A stretch of DNA of 64,000 nt from Serratia marcescens (GCF_029846115.1 NZ_JARVZZ010000001.1:2666001-2730000); one strand, 5' to 3'; shown: positions 17,594 through 27,300, numbered from the stretch's first letter. Notes: generated by a model from the letters alone, not told the origin. A program made the numbers and translations.

Positions 17594-19252
17594 ATGTTCT
17601 TGGAGCGTATCGAAATTGTAGGTTTTCGCGGCATTAACCGGCTGTCCCTGATGCTGGACGACAACACGCTGTTGCTCGGCGAAAACGCCTGGGGTAAATC
17701 CAGCCTGCTGGATGCGCTGACGCTGCTGTTGGCGCCGGAGCAGAAGCTGTATCGGTTTGAAGCGCACGACTTTCATTTCCCCCCCGGTGAAGAGTCGGCC
17801 AAAGAGCGCCACCTGCAGGTGGTGTTCACCTTCTGCGAAAAAGATATCGGCCATGCGCACCTGCCGCGCTATCGCCATCTGACGCCACTGTGGGTCAAGG
17901 GCGAGGATGGCCTGAGCCGCATTCATTACCGCTGTGAAGGCGAGTTGGCCGACGACGGCACGGTGTGCACCTGGCGCGGTTTTCTCGATGCTGACGGCAA
18001 CGCCTTTCAACTGCACCATATCGAACAGCTGGCCCACGCCATTATCCGCATTCATCCGGTATTGCGCCTGCGCGACGCGCGCTTTATTCGTCGCCTGCGC
18101 CCCAGCAGCCTCGGCGATGAACGTAAACCCGATACCCAGGCGCTGGCGCAGCAGTTGGATCAGCTGACGCGCGAGCTGGTGCGCAATCCGCAGAAGCTGA
18201 CCAACGGCGAGCTGCGTCAGGGCCTGGCGGCCATGCAGCAGCTGCTGGAGCACTATTTTGCCGAGCAGAGTTCGCAGGTGGCGCGGCCGCGCCGCCGCGG
18301 CGGGGAACCGGAGCAGGATGCCTGGCGCGCGCTGGACGGCATCAACCGCATGGTGGCTGAACCGAACAGCCGCAGCATGCGCCTGATCCTGCTGGGGATG
18401 TTTTCCACCCTGCTGCAGGCCAAGGGCGACGTCAAGCTGGATCCTCATGCCCGGCCGCTGCTGCTGGTGGAGGACCCGGAAACTCGCCTGCACCCGATCA
18501 TGCTGTCGGTGGCCTGGGGGCTGCTCAATCAGCTGCCGCTGCAGCGCATCACCACCACTAACTCCAGCGAACTGGTGTCGCTGGTGCCGGTGGAGCACGT
18601 CTGCCGGCTGGTGCGCGAGTCGGGGCGGGTCGCGACCTACCGTCTCGGGCCGCGCGGGCTGAGCGCCGAAGATGGGCGGCGCATTGCGTTTCACATCCGT
18701 TTTAACCGGCCGTCGTCGCTGTTCGCCCGCTGCTGGCTGCTGGTGGAAGGCGAGACCGAAGTGTGGCTGCTGAACGAGCTGGCGCGCCAGTGCGGCTACC
18801 ATTTCGAGGCGGAAGGGGTGCGGGTCATCGAATTCGCCCAGTGCGGCCTGAAGCCGCTGCTGCGCTTCGCCCGCCGCATGGGCATCGAGTGGCATGCGCT
18901 GGTGGACGGCGACGAGGCGGGCAAAAAGTACGCCAATACCGTGCGCAGCCTGCTGGACAATCATGAAGACAACGAGCGCGATCGGCTGACCGCGCTGCCG
19001 GCGCCGGACATGGAGCACTTCATGTTCCGCGAAGGGTTTGGCCCGGTCTATCACCGGATGGCGTCGGTGCCGCTCAACGCGCAGATGCCGGTGCGCAAGG
19101 TGATCCTGAAAGCGGTCCACCACTCGTCCAAGCCGGATCTGGCGATCGAGGTCGCGATGCAGGCCGGCGAATGGGGCACGGACTCGGTGCCGCCGCTGCT
19201 GAAGAAAATGTTCTCACGGGTGATCTGGCTGGCGCGCGGCCGGGCGGACTGA
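17594..19252 (+). CDS. ybjD: OLD-family ATP-dependent endonuclease-like protein YbjD
   Basis: Protein of 552 aa with an N-terminal SMC/RecF-like ATPase: Walker A GENAWGKSS at residues 29-37, and a signature/Walker B region near LLLVEDPETRLHP. A C-terminal TOPRIM nuclease domain carries LVEGETE near residue 386 and DGDEAGKKY near 438. This is the architecture of class 2 OLD nucleases. OLD relatives act in phage defence or DNA repair, but YbjD is a conserved chromosomal gene of unknown role. It stands alone between lysO and the convergent ybjX. Confidence 0.93.
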   Translation: MFLERIEIVGFRGINRLSLMLDDNTLLLGENAWGKSSLLDALTLLLAPEQKLYRFEAHDFHFPPGEESAKERHLQVVFTFCEKDIGHAHLPRYRHLTPLWVKGEDGLSRIHYRCEGELADDGTVCTWRGFLDADGNAFQLHHIEQLAHAIIRIHPVLRLRDARFIRRLRPSSLGDERKPDTQALAQQLDQLTRELVRNPQKLTNGELRQGLAAMQQLLEHYFAEQSSQVARPRRRGGEPEQDAWRALDGINRMVAEPNSRSMRLILLGMFSTLLQAKGDVKLDPHARPLLLVEDPETRLHPIMLSVAWGLLNQLPLQRITTTNSSELVSLVPVEHVCRLVRESGRVATYRLGPRGLSAEDGRRIAFHIRFNRPSSLFARCWLLVEGETEVWLLNELARQCGYHFEAEGVRVIEFAQCGLKPLLRFARRMGIEWHALVDGDEAGKKYANTVRSLLDNHEDNERDRLTALPAPDMEHFMFREGFGPVYHRMASVPLNAQMPVRKVILKAVHHSSKPDLAIEVAMQAGEWGTDSVPPLLKKMFSRVIWLARGRAD

Positions 19253-19266
19253 CGGCCCGCCGGGCG

Positions 19267-20220
19267 TTATCGGGCGCAGAAATGCGCCGCCAATCCCTGT
19301 TCCAGTTCGTCCAGCAACTGATAGCGGCGGCGATACTCGGCGCGCTTCTTGCTGGCAATCTCTTCGATCGGCTTGCGAGCGATGCGCTCGGGCAGCAGGA
19401 AATAGCCGCTGTCGAGCGGTTTGGCGCCCATCGACAGCCAGAACTGATCGTAATCGGCGTGCAGTTGGTCTTTCTTCTTACTCTGGTAACGCCAGTTTTG
19501 ATAGATATGGGTGGCGTTGCCGACCGCTACGATCTGGCGGATGCCGAGGTGCCGCGCCAGCGTACAGATGCCTTCCAGCACCAGCCGTTTGGGGAACAGG
19601 CCGTGACACTCTTTGGTGGTGTGCTGGATCTCGGCGTGCGGCACCTCATGGTTTGCGCCCTGCAGGCCGCCGATAAACAGCGTCGGCTGCTGCTGATAAT
19701 GCATCAGCGCAAAGGTGATCTCCGCCAGCATCACGCCGTTGGCGTTGCGCAGCAGCAGCGTGGCTTCCCCTTCCTTATTCAGTTTGTCGATCGCCGCCAG
19801 TTCCAGCGCGATCGGCGCTTCGTTTTTGCCCATCGCGCTGGCTAGCAGGAAAGGCTGCGGGCCGAGGTGGCCGAGGCGCATCTTCAGCGGCATGCGCTGC
19901 ACGATGAGATCGTAATGATCGCGCAGGGCGAACAGGCATTCGATCTTGTTCATGTTGGCTGCCAGGTAGGGGCGATGCAGTTTGCACGGCAGGTTCGGCT
20001 GCGCGCTCAGGATCTCCTCCAGCAGCGGGTTGCTGGCCAGGGTGCTGAGCAGGCCGCTGGTGGTGCGCCAGTTGAGCAGCGAACGGCCGAGAAACTTCAG
20101 GCGAAACGAGGTTTTTTTCCAGGCGTTGCTTGGCGCCTTTTCGCCATTGATCAGCGCCGTCATCAGTTGCCAGCCGTTAAGCGGCCGGGCGGAGGCGAGT
20201 GGGTAGCTGAGCTGTGACAT
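19267..20220 (-). CDS. ybjX: VirK/YbjX family protein (DUF535)
   Basis: Protein of 317 aa, DUF535. It matches E. coli YbjX and Salmonella/Shigella VirK in RIECLFALRDHYDLIVQRMP and LEGICTLARHLGIRQIVAVGNATHIYQNWRY. Relatives help with resistance to antimicrobial peptides and with virulence, and are PhoP-regulated in Salmonella; the mechanism is unknown. No signal peptide is evident. It is divergent from macA across a 194-bp region with a perfect 6-bp-arm palindrome. Confidence 0.92.
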   Translation of the reverse strand: MSQLSYPLASARPLNGWQLMTALINGEKAPSNAWKKTSFRLKFLGRSLLNWRTTSGLLSTLASNPLLEEILSAQPNLPCKLHRPYLAANMNKIECLFALRDHYDLIVQRMPLKMRLGHLGPQPFLLASAMGKNEAPIALELAAIDKLNKEGEATLLLRNANGVMLAEITFALMHYQQQPTLFIGGLQGANHEVPHAEIQHTTKECHGLFPKRLVLEGICTLARHLGIRQIVAVGNATHIYQNWRYQSKKKDQLHADYDQFWLSMGAKPLDSGYFLLPERIARKPIEEIASKKRAEYRRRYQLLDELEQGLAAHFCAR

Positions 20221-20277
20221 GATGAAATCCTTGACTGTATTGAATGGCGCTATTTCATCAAGGCTTCACTAAACGGG

Positions 20278-20293
20278 AGTTCAATGCTGAACT
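20278..20293. promoter_or_regulatory. Palindrome in the ybjX-macA divergent region
   Basis: AGTTCA and TGAACT pair around ATGC, a perfect 16-bp palindrome 58 bp upstream of ybjX and about 120 bp upstream of macA. It looks like a dimeric regulator site. I do not recognise its protein; it is not a PhoP tandem GTTTA box. Confidence 0.3.
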
Positions 20294-20414
20294 GTAACCA
20301 GGCGTGTCTCCACATTGTGTTGAGCTAAGGTTTAGTTATTCCCTACGGTGCGTGCTAATTTAGCTCCGCCGCCGCAATGGGCGGTTGATATTCACAAGCA
20401 CAGGCAGGTCAATT

Positions 20415-21530
20415 TTGACAGGGTTTAAAGGACATAAACGCCGCTGGATACTCGTTCTGGCGGTCATTGCGGCGATTGCCGCGGCGGCCGTTTGGCACTT
20501 TCGCCATCCGGCGCCAACCGATTTCAAAACGGTAAAGGTCACCCAGCGCGATCTGCAGCAGAACGTATTGGCGACCGGCCAGCTGGACGCGGTGCGCAAG
20601 GTTGACGTCGGCGCGCAGGTCAGCGGGCAGCTGGAAAAGCTGTATGTCGAGATCGGCGACAAGGTGAAGAAAGGCCAGTTGCTGGGGGTTATCGATCCGC
20701 AACAGGCGCAGAACAGCATCCGCGAAGGCGAGGCGACGCTGCGTGAACTGCATGCACAGCTGCTGCAGGCGCAGGCCGAGCAGCAGCTGGCGGCGGTCAC
20801 GCTGCAGCGCAACCAGGCGCTGGCCAAGCTGCAGGCGGTGTCGCGCCAGGATCTGGATCAGGCTGCGACGCAGCTGGCGGTGAAGAAAGCGCAGGTGGGC
20901 ACCATCAAGGCGCAGATCGCGCGGAACCAGGCCAGCCTGGATACCGCCAAGATCAACCTGGCCTATACCCGCATCGAGGCGCCGATGGATGGCGACGTGG
21001 TGCAGATCACCACGCTGCAGGGCCAGACGGTGATCGCGGCGCAACAGGCGCCGAACATTCTGACGCTGGCGGATCTCGGCACCATGCTGGTGAAGGCGCA
21101 GGTGTCGGAGGCCGACGTCATTAACCTCAAGCCGGGTCAGAAGGCCTGGTTCACGGTGCTGGGCGATCCGACCCGGCGCTTCGACGGCGTGCTGAAAGAC
21201 ATTCAGCCGACGCCGGAAAAGGTCAACAACGCCATCTTCTATTATGCGCGTTTCGAAGTGCCCAACCCGGAAAGGTTGTTGCGCTTGCAAATGACGGCGC
21301 AGGTGCATATCCAGCTGGCCGGCGTCGAGCAGGCGCTGGTGATCCCGCTGGCGGCGCTGGGCGATCAGATCGCCGACAACCGCTACCACGTCTCGGTGCT
21401 GAAGCAGGGCAAGGAAGAGAAGCGCGAGGTGGCTATCGGCCTGCGTAACAATATCGACGTACAGATCCTCAGCGGCCTCGAGGCGGGCGATGAGGTGATC
21501 GTCAGCCGCGGCGGCGTGGAGGCCGGCTGA
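20415..21530 (+). CDS. macA: Macrolide efflux periplasmic adaptor MacA
   Basis: Membrane fusion protein of the MacAB-TolC pump, 371 aa as in E. coli. An N-terminal anchor ([19 protein letters not shown]) is followed by the barrel-sandwich/lipoyl half ([20 protein letters not shown]), a long alpha-helical hairpin at about 90-190, the second lipoyl half ([20 protein letters not shown]) and the beta-barrel domain. The TTG at 20415 is preferred: it gives the family length and follows GCAGG with 7-nt spacing. A TTG at 20385 would add 10 residues. The stop overlaps the macB start (TGATG). Confidence 0.93.
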   Translation: MTGFKGHKRRWILVLAVIAAIAAAAVWHFRHPAPTDFKTVKVTQRDLQQNVLATGQLDAVRKVDVGAQVSGQLEKLYVEIGDKVKKGQLLGVIDPQQAQNSIREGEATLRELHAQLLQAQAEQQLAAVTLQRNQALAKLQAVSRQDLDQAATQLAVKKAQVGTIKAQIARNQASLDTAKINLAYTRIEAPMDGDVVQITTLQGQTVIAAQQAPNILTLADLGTMLVKAQVSEADVINLKPGQKAWFTVLGDPTRRFDGVLKDIQPTPEKVNNAIFYYARFEVPNPERLLRLQMTAQVHIQLAGVEQALVIPLAALGDQIADNRYHVSVLKQGKEEKREVAIGLRNNIDVQILSGLEAGDEVIVSRGGVEAG

Positions 21531-23476
21531 TGGCGGCGCTGTTGCAGCTGAGCGGCATTCGCCGCAGCTACCGTTCGGGCGAGCAGACGGTGGAGGTGCT
21601 GAAGGGGATCAGCCTGAGCATCGACGCCGGTGAAATGGTGGCGATCATGGGGGCCTCCGGCTCCGGAAAATCGACGCTGATGAACATTCTCGGCTGTCTG
21701 GACAAGCCGAGCGCCGGGGTATATCGGGTGGCCGGGCAGGATGTGGCGACGCTGAGCGACGATGCGCTGGCGCAGCTGCGGCGCGAGCATTTCGGCTTTA
21801 TCTTTCAGCGCTATCATCTGCTGCCGCACCTGAGTGCGGCGCACAACGTCGAAGTGCCGGCGGTGTACGCGGGGCTGGGCAAAGCGGCGCGGCGCGAACG
21901 GGCGGTGGCGTTGTTGCGGCGTCTGGGGCTGGGGGAGCGCGTCAATTACCGGCCAAGCCAGCTTTCCGGCGGCCAGCAGCAGCGCGTCAGCATCGCCCGT
22001 GCGCTGATGAACGGCGGGCAGGTGATCCTGGCGGATGAACCGACCGGTGCGCTCGACAGCCACTCCGGCGAAGAGGTGATGGCGATCCTCAAACAGCTGT
22101 GCGCCCAGGGCCACACGGTGATCCTGGTGACCCACGATCCGGCGGTAGCGCGCCAGGCGGAGCGGATCATCGAGATCCGCGACGGCGAGATCATCGCCGA
22201 TTCGCGCCCGGCACCGCAGGAGAACGCGCAGGCCAAGCCGCTGGCGCTGGCCACTGCGGCACCTTCCTGGCGGCAGGTGGGCGGCCGTTTCCGCGAGGCG
22301 CTGGTGATGGCCTGGCGTGCGATGGCGGCCAACAAGATGCGCACCGCGCTGACCATGCTCGGCATCATTATCGGCATCGCCTCGGTGGTGTCGATCCTGG
22401 TGATCGGCGACGCCGCCAAGCAGATGGTGCTGGCGGACATTAAATCCATCGGCACCAACACCGTCGATATCTATCCCGGCAAGGACTTCGGCGATGACGA
22501 TCCGACCTACCGACAATCGTTGAAATACGGCGATCTCGATGCGCTGCGCGAACAGCCTTACATCAGCGCGCTGTCGCCGAGCATCAGCAGCAGCATGCGG
22601 CTGCGCTTGGGCAACGTCGACGCGGCGGCCAACGTCAACGGCGTCAGCGAGCAGTTCTTCCGCGTGTACGGCATGAGCTTTACCCAGGGCGTCGGCATCG
22701 ATCCGCTGCAGGTGCAGTCGCAGGCGCAGACGGTGGTGATCGACGCCAATACCCAGCGGCGGCTGTTCCCGCACCAGAAGAACGTGGTGGGCGAGGTGAT
22801 CCTGGTAGGCAACATGCCGGCGACGGTGGTCGGCGTGGCCAAGGAGAAGCAGTCGATGTTCGGCAGCAGCAAGACGCTGAACGTGTGGGTGCCTTACAGC
22901 ACCATGGCCAACCGGCTGATGGGCAACAATTATTTTGACTCGATTACCGTGCGCATCCGCGACGGCTACGACAGCAAGGAAGCGGAACAGCAGCTGTCGC
23001 GCCTGTTGACGCTGCGTCACGGCAAGAAGGACTTCTTCACCTATAACATGGACAGCCTGGTGCAAACCGCCGAGAAAACCACCCGCACGCTGCAGCTGTT
23101 CCTGACGCTGGTGGCGGTGATTTCGCTGGTGGTCGGCGGCATCGGCGTGATGAACATCATGCTGGTGTCGGTGACCGAACGTACGCGTGAGATTGGCATC
23201 CGCATGGCGGTGGGTGCCCGTTCCGGCGACGTGTTGCAGCAGTTTCTGATCGAGGCGGTATTGGTCTGCCTGGTGGGGGGCGCGCTGGGGATTACGTTGT
23301 CGTTCGCCATCGGCCTGGCGGTGCAGCTGGTATTGCCGGGCTGGCAGATCAGCTTCCCGCCGGCGGCGTTGCTGAGCGCGTTCCTCTGTTCCACCGGCAT
23401 CGGCGTGGTGTTCGGCTACCTGCCGGCGCGCAATGCCGCGCGGCTGAATCCGATCGATGCGCTGGCGCGCGAGTAA
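21530..23476 (+). CDS. macB: Macrolide export ATP-binding/permease MacB
   Basis: ABC half-transporter of 648 aa with the nucleotide-binding domain fused in front of the membrane domain. Walker A GASGSGKST is at 41-49, then the signature LSGGQQQRVSIARAL and VILADEPTGALDS. The first membrane helix is near residues 275-300 (TALTMLGIIIGIASVVSIL), followed by a large periplasmic domain and three C-terminal helices with VGARSGDVLQQFLIE. It exports macrolides and, in relatives, enterotoxin or lipopeptides through TolC. Translationally coupled to macA. Confidence 0.97.
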   Translation: MAALLQLSGIRRSYRSGEQTVEVLKGISLSIDAGEMVAIMGASGSGKSTLMNILGCLDKPSAGVYRVAGQDVATLSDDALAQLRREHFGFIFQRYHLLPHLSAAHNVEVPAVYAGLGKAARRERAVALLRRLGLGERVNYRPSQLSGGQQQRVSIARALMNGGQVILADEPTGALDSHSGEEVMAILKQLCAQGHTVILVTHDPAVARQAERIIEIRDGEIIADSRPAPQENAQAKPLALATAAPSWRQVGGRFREALVMAWRAMAANKMRTALTMLGIIIGIASVVSILVIGDAAKQMVLADIKSIGTNTVDIYPGKDFGDDDPTYRQSLKYGDLDALREQPYISALSPSISSSMRLRLGNVDAAANVNGVSEQFFRVYGMSFTQGVGIDPLQVQSQAQTVVIDANTQRRLFPHQKNVVGEVILVGNMPATVVGVAKEKQSMFGSSKTLNVWVPYSTMANRLMGNNYFDSITVRIRDGYDSKEAEQQLSRLLTLRHGKKDFFTYNMDSLVQTAEKTTRTLQLFLTLVAVISLVVGGIGVMNIMLVSVTERTREIGIRMAVGARSGDVLQQFLIEAVLVCLVGGALGITLSFAIGLAVQLVLPGWQISFPPAALLSAFLCSTGIGVVFGYLPARNAARLNPIDALARE

Positions 23477-23489
23477 GCAAAAGGCATAA

Positions 23490-23520
23490 AAAATGCCAGT
23501 CACACGGCGGCTGGCATTTT
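23490..23520. terminator. Bidirectional terminator between macB and cspD
   Basis: A 10-bp perfect stem AAAATGCCAG/CTGGCATTTT with an 11-nt loop and A/T runs on both sides serves macB on the plus strand and cspD on the minus strand. Confidence 0.8.
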
Positions 23521-23563
23521 TATCGCAGTCACGGTCAATGCAGCGCGACGCTGCCGGAAGCGT

Positions 23564-23785
23564 TTAGGACAGCGCCTCGCTTTCCACCGGCACAATAAGA
23601 CTGGCATGGTTCCCTTTTGGCCCTTGATGCACGTCGAAGCTGACCTGCTGGCCCGCCTTCAACGTTCTGTAACCATCCATCTTGATGGTGGAATAATGCG
23701 CGAAAATATCTTCGCCACCGCCGGCTGGGCAGATGAAGCCAAAGCCTTTGGCGTTGTTAAACCATTTAACAGTACCCGTCTCCAT
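23564..23785 (-). CDS. cspD: Cold shock-like protein CspD
   Basis: Single cold-shock domain of 73 aa: METGTVKWFNNAKGFGFICP with RNP1 (KGFGFI) and RNP2-type DIFAHYS. In E. coli CspD is induced in stationary phase and starvation, not by cold, and inhibits replication by binding single-stranded DNA. It is divergent from clpS, as in other enterobacteria, and a 7-bp hairpin (23839-23855) lies in its upstream region. Confidence 0.96.
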   Translation of the reverse strand: METGTVKWFNNAKGFGFICPAGGGEDIFAHYSTIKMDGYRTLKAGQQVSFDVHQGPKGNHASLIVPVESEALS

Positions 23786-24140
23786 GCTTTTACATCCCTC
23801 GCAACGCTATTTTAAGTGAGATGAATAACTGAATTCGCACCCGCCGTGGGCGGGTAGCAGGGTGGACAAGGGGTGGTTAAAAGACCACCAGCCACGAATT
23901 TACACTCTAGAGCAAATGATCGGGGCGTCAAGGGATCGGCTTTTGTCGGCGGGGAGCAGTTCACCAAAGTTTGAAGCAGGTAACGCTATTGCCACGATTC
24001 AGTCACAATTGGCCCGTTTTTTTGCGCACGTTACAGTGCGGCGGGACGAGGCCGAAGATGATAAAATAGTAACTATCCCCACTTTGAATAACCGAAACCT
24101 GCCCCCATATCAGAGGGCAGAGCAGAGAAGATGAGCAGCG
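23786..24140. other. cspD-clpS divergent intergenic region
   Basis: 355 bp without a convincing gene. It holds the hairpin ACCCGCC/GGCGGGT at 23839-23855 and a second short stem GGTGGT/ACCACC at 23872-23889. The part near clpS is A/T-rich and should hold the clpS promoter. A 90-codon open frame at 23862-24134 has no recognisable similarity and is not called. Confidence 0.6.
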
Positions 24141-24461
24141 ATGGGCAATAACAACGACTGGCTAAACTTTGAACACTTGGCCGAAGAAAAACAAATCGAT
24201 GCGGTAAAACCGCCGTCTATGTATAAAGTTATACTTAACAACGACGATTACACACCGATGGAATTTGTGATTGACGTTCTGCAAAAGTTCTTTTCTTATG
24301 ATATTGAACGCGCAACGCAACTGATGCTCACGGTCCACTATCAAGGCAAGGCGATCTGTGGTGTTTTTACCGCCGAGGTGGCGGAAACCAAAGTCGTCCA
24401 TGTGAACCGGTACGCAAGGGAGAACGAGCATCCGTTGCTTTGTACGCTGGAAAAAGCCTGA
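24141..24461 (+). CDS. clpS: ATP-dependent Clp protease adaptor ClpS
   Basis: N-recognin of 106 aa that delivers N-degron substrates to ClpAP. The core [24 protein letters not shown] holds the NDDYTPM binding loop, and [12 protein letters not shown] is conserved. It is 27 bp upstream of clpA and forms an operon with it. The substrates it recognises are partly made by Aat, encoded 3 kb further on. Confidence 0.97.
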   Translation: MGNNNDWLNFEHLAEEKQIDAVKPPSMYKVILNNDDYTPMEFVIDVLQKFFSYDIERATQLMLTVHYQGKAICGVFTAEVAETKVVHVNRYARENEHPLLCTLEKA

Positions 24462-24488
24462 ATAAGGCAATCTATTGGGGAGGTGCTT

Positions 24489-26768
24489 ATGCTCAATCAA
24501 GAACTGGAACTCAGTCTCAACATGGCTTTCGCCAGGGCGCGTGAGCACAGACACGAGTTTATGACCGTGGAGCACCTGTTGCTGGCGTTGCTGAGCAACC
24601 CTGCCGCGCGAGAAGCGCTTGAGGCATGTACGGTGGATCTGGCCGCGTTGCGCCAGGAGCTGGAAGCCTTCATCGAACAAACCACACCGACGCTGCCCGC
24701 CGGCGAAGAAGAGCGCGACACTCAGCCGACGCTCAGCTTCCAGCGCGTGCTGCAGCGTGCGGTCTTCCATGTGCAATCTTCCGGCCGCAGCGAAGTGTCC
24801 GGCGCCAACGTGTTGGTGGCCATCTTCAGCGAGCAGGAGTCGCAGGCGGCCTATCTGCTGCGCAAACACGACGTCAGCCGTCTCGACGTGGTGAACTTCA
24901 TTTCACATGGCACGCGTAAAGACGAGCCGGGCCAAGCGCCGAATGCGGAAAACCCGGTGAACGAAGAGCAGTCCGGAGGGGAAGACCGTATGGAAAACTT
25001 CACCACCAACCTCAATCAGTTGGCCCGTGTGGGCGGCATCGATCCGTTGATCGGCCGCGATCGTGAGCTGGAGCGCGCGATTCAGGTGCTGTGCCGTCGT
25101 CGTAAAAACAACCCGCTGCTGGTCGGCGAATCCGGCGTCGGCAAGACCGCCATCGCCGAAGGCCTGGCCTGGCGTATCGTGCAGGGCGACGTGCCGGAAG
25201 TGATGGCGGACTGCACGCTGTATTCGCTGGATATTGGTTCACTGCTGGCCGGCACCAAATACCGCGGCGACTTCGAGAAGCGCTTCAAGGCGCTGCTCAA
25301 GCAGCTGGAGCAGGATCAGAACAGCATCCTGTTCATCGATGAAATTCACACCATCATCGGCGCCGGTGCGGCTTCGGGTGGGCAGGTGGATGCCGCCAAC
25401 CTGATCAAACCGCTGCTGTCGAGCGGCAAAATCCGGGTGATCGGCTCGACCACCTACCAGGAGTTCAGCAACATCTTCGAAAAGGATCGCGCCCTGGCGC
25501 GCCGTTTCCAGAAGATCGACATCACTGAACCGACGGCGGAAGAAACCGTTCAGATCATCAACGGCCTGAAGGCCAAGTATGAAGCGCACCACGACGTGCG
25601 TTATACCGCCAAGGCGATCCGCGCCGCGGTGGAGCTGTCGGTGAAATACATCAACGATCGTCATCTGCCGGACAAGGCGATCGACGTGATCGACGAGGCG
25701 GGTGCCCGCAGCCGGCTGATGCCGGCCAGCAAGCGCAAGAAAACCGTCAACGTGGCTGATATCGAATCCGTGGTGGCGCGCATCGCGCGCATCCCGGAGA
25801 AAACCGTGTCGGCCAGCGATCGCGACGTGCTGAGAAACCTGGGCGATCGTTTGAAGATGCTGGTGTTCGGCCAGGATCAGGCGATCGAAGCGTTGACGGA
25901 AGCGATCAAGATGAGCCGCGCCGGTCTGGGCCATGAGCGCAAGCCGGTCGGTTCTTTCCTGTTCGCCGGGCCGACCGGGGTCGGGAAAACCGAGGTCACC
26001 GTACAGTTGGCCAAGGCGATGGATATCGAGCTGCTGCGTTTCGACATGTCCGAGTATATGGAGCGGCATACCGTCAGCCGTCTGATCGGCGCGCCTCCGG
26101 GCTATGTCGGTTACGATCAGGGCGGGCTGCTGACCGATGCGGTGATCAAGCATCCGCATGCGGTGGTGCTGCTCGATGAGATCGAGAAGGCGCACCCGGA
26201 CGTGTTCAACCTGCTGCTGCAGGTGATGGACAACGGCACGCTGACCGACAACAACGGCCGCAAGGCGGACTTCCGCAATGTGATCCTGGTGATGACCACC
26301 AACGCCGGGGTGCGGGAAACCGAACGCAAATCGATCGGCCTGGTGCAGCAGGACAACAGCACCGACGCGATGGAAGAGATCAAGAAGGTGTTTACGCCGG
26401 AATTCCGCAACCGTCTGGACAACATCATCTGGTTCAACCATCTTTCTACCGAGGTGATCCAGCAGGTGGTCGACAAGTTTATCGTCGAACTGCAGGCGCA
26501 GCTGGATGCGAAGGGCGTCTCGCTGGAAGTGAGCGACGAAGCGCGCGACTGGCTGTCGGTGAAGGGCTACGACCGTGCGATGGGTGCTCGCCCGATGGCG
26601 CGCGTCATGCAGGAGAACCTGAAGAAACCGTTGGCCAACGAACTGCTGTTCGGCTCGCTGGTGGACGGCGGTTCCGTGAAGGTCGAGCTGGACAAGGACA
26701 AGAAACAGCTGACCTACCACTTCCTCAGCGCCGCCAAGCGCAAGGCGGACGAGGGCGCGGTGCACTAA
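24489..26768 (+). CDS. clpA: ATP-dependent Clp protease ATPase subunit ClpA
   Basis: Hexameric AAA+ unfoldase of 759 aa (E. coli 758) that feeds ClpP. The N-terminal ClpS-binding domain (residues 1-145) precedes two AAA modules: Walker A GESGVGKTAIAEG (about 214) with LFIDEIHTIIGAG, and GPTGVGKTEVT (about 495) with VLLDEIEKAHPDV. The IGL-type ClpP loop appears as KSIGLVQQ. The ATG at 24489 after GGGGAGGT is chosen over an in-frame GTG two codons earlier. Followed by a strong terminator. Confidence 0.98.
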   Translation: MLNQELELSLNMAFARAREHRHEFMTVEHLLLALLSNPAAREALEACTVDLAALRQELEAFIEQTTPTLPAGEEERDTQPTLSFQRVLQRAVFHVQSSGRSEVSGANVLVAIFSEQESQAAYLLRKHDVSRLDVVNFISHGTRKDEPGQAPNAENPVNEEQSGGEDRMENFTTNLNQLARVGGIDPLIGRDRELERAIQVLCRRRKNNPLLVGESGVGKTAIAEGLAWRIVQGDVPEVMADCTLYSLDIGSLLAGTKYRGDFEKRFKALLKQLEQDQNSILFIDEIHTIIGAGAASGGQVDAANLIKPLLSSGKIRVIGSTTYQEFSNIFEKDRALARRFQKIDITEPTAEETVQIINGLKAKYEAHHDVRYTAKAIRAAVELSVKYINDRHLPDKAIDVIDEAGARSRLMPASKRKKTVNVADIESVVARIARIPEKTVSASDRDVLRNLGDRLKMLVFGQDQAIEALTEAIKMSRAGLGHERKPVGSFLFAGPTGVGKTEVTVQLAKAMDIELLRFDMSEYMERHTVSRLIGAPPGYVGYDQGGLLTDAVIKHPHAVVLLDEIEKAHPDVFNLLLQVMDNGTLTDNNGRKADFRNVILVMTTNAGVRETERKSIGLVQQDNSTDAMEEIKKVFTPEFRNRLDNIIWFNHLSTEVIQQVVDKFIVELQAQLDAKGVSLEVSDEARDWLSVKGYDRAMGARPMARVMQENLKKPLANELLFGSLVDGGSVKVELDKDKKQLTYHFLSAAKRKADEGAVH

Positions 26769-26790
26769 GAAGGCCGGCTTCAGGCAAAGA

Positions 26791-26816
26791 AAAAGCGATG
26801 CTTTGGCATCGCTTTT
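26791..26816 (+). terminator. Terminator after clpA
   Basis: AAAAGCGATG and CATCGCTTTT form a 10-bp stem around CTTTGG followed by a T-run, 22 bp after the clpA stop. Confidence 0.87.
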
Positions 26817-26852
26817 TTTATGGGTGAGATTCACCGTACAACAGAAACGAGT

Positions 26853-26925
26853 GAGCCCTCTCAGTTTACCTGCGCACCTGCAACCCGTTGTATAACGTCG
26901 CTGCGGGGGTAAACGGAAAGGGCTC
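26853..26925. repeat. Imperfect 18-bp inverted repeat, possible ERIC-like element, in the serW position
   Basis: The left arm at 26853-26870 and the right arm at 26908-26925 begin and end GAGCCC/GGGCTC and GTTTACC/GGTAAAC, with mismatches only in the middle. The loop holds GCACCTGCAACCCGTTGTAT and CGTT-GTAT-AACG. The string GCACnTGCAAC...GTATnACG resembles the remembered ERIC core. E. coli has the serW tRNA between clpA and infA; no tRNA (TTCGAATCC, CCA end) is found here on either strand. It may be a repeat element or the gene for a structured RNA. Confidence 0.4.
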
Positions 26926-26976
26926 CCGAGGGATTACATCCTCGATGCCGCCAGCATGTGGCGCGCGGTGAGCCGA

Positions 26977-27213
<237 letters not shown>

Positions 27214-27300
27214 CTACCTTAGTTTTTAACCGGCAAGATAATGCCGAAAAACCCCCATTATGTAAAGATGTGTCGGTGAACATTGCACCGTTTCCATCAA

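Noticed and set aside
17126..19123. 665-codon minus-strand open frame across lysO and ybjD
   Set aside because: It overlaps two well-supported genes and ends in a frame of lysO. Composition is typical of GC-rich shadow frames.
21383..23503. 706-codon minus-strand open frame opposite macB
   Set aside because: Antisense of macB. The translation is rich in Arg, His and Gln with no recognisable motif or ribosome-binding site.
26822..26976. serW tRNA-Ser gene expected between clpA and infA
   Set aside because: Both strands were read for the T-loop TTCGAATCC, an acceptor stem and CCA; none found.
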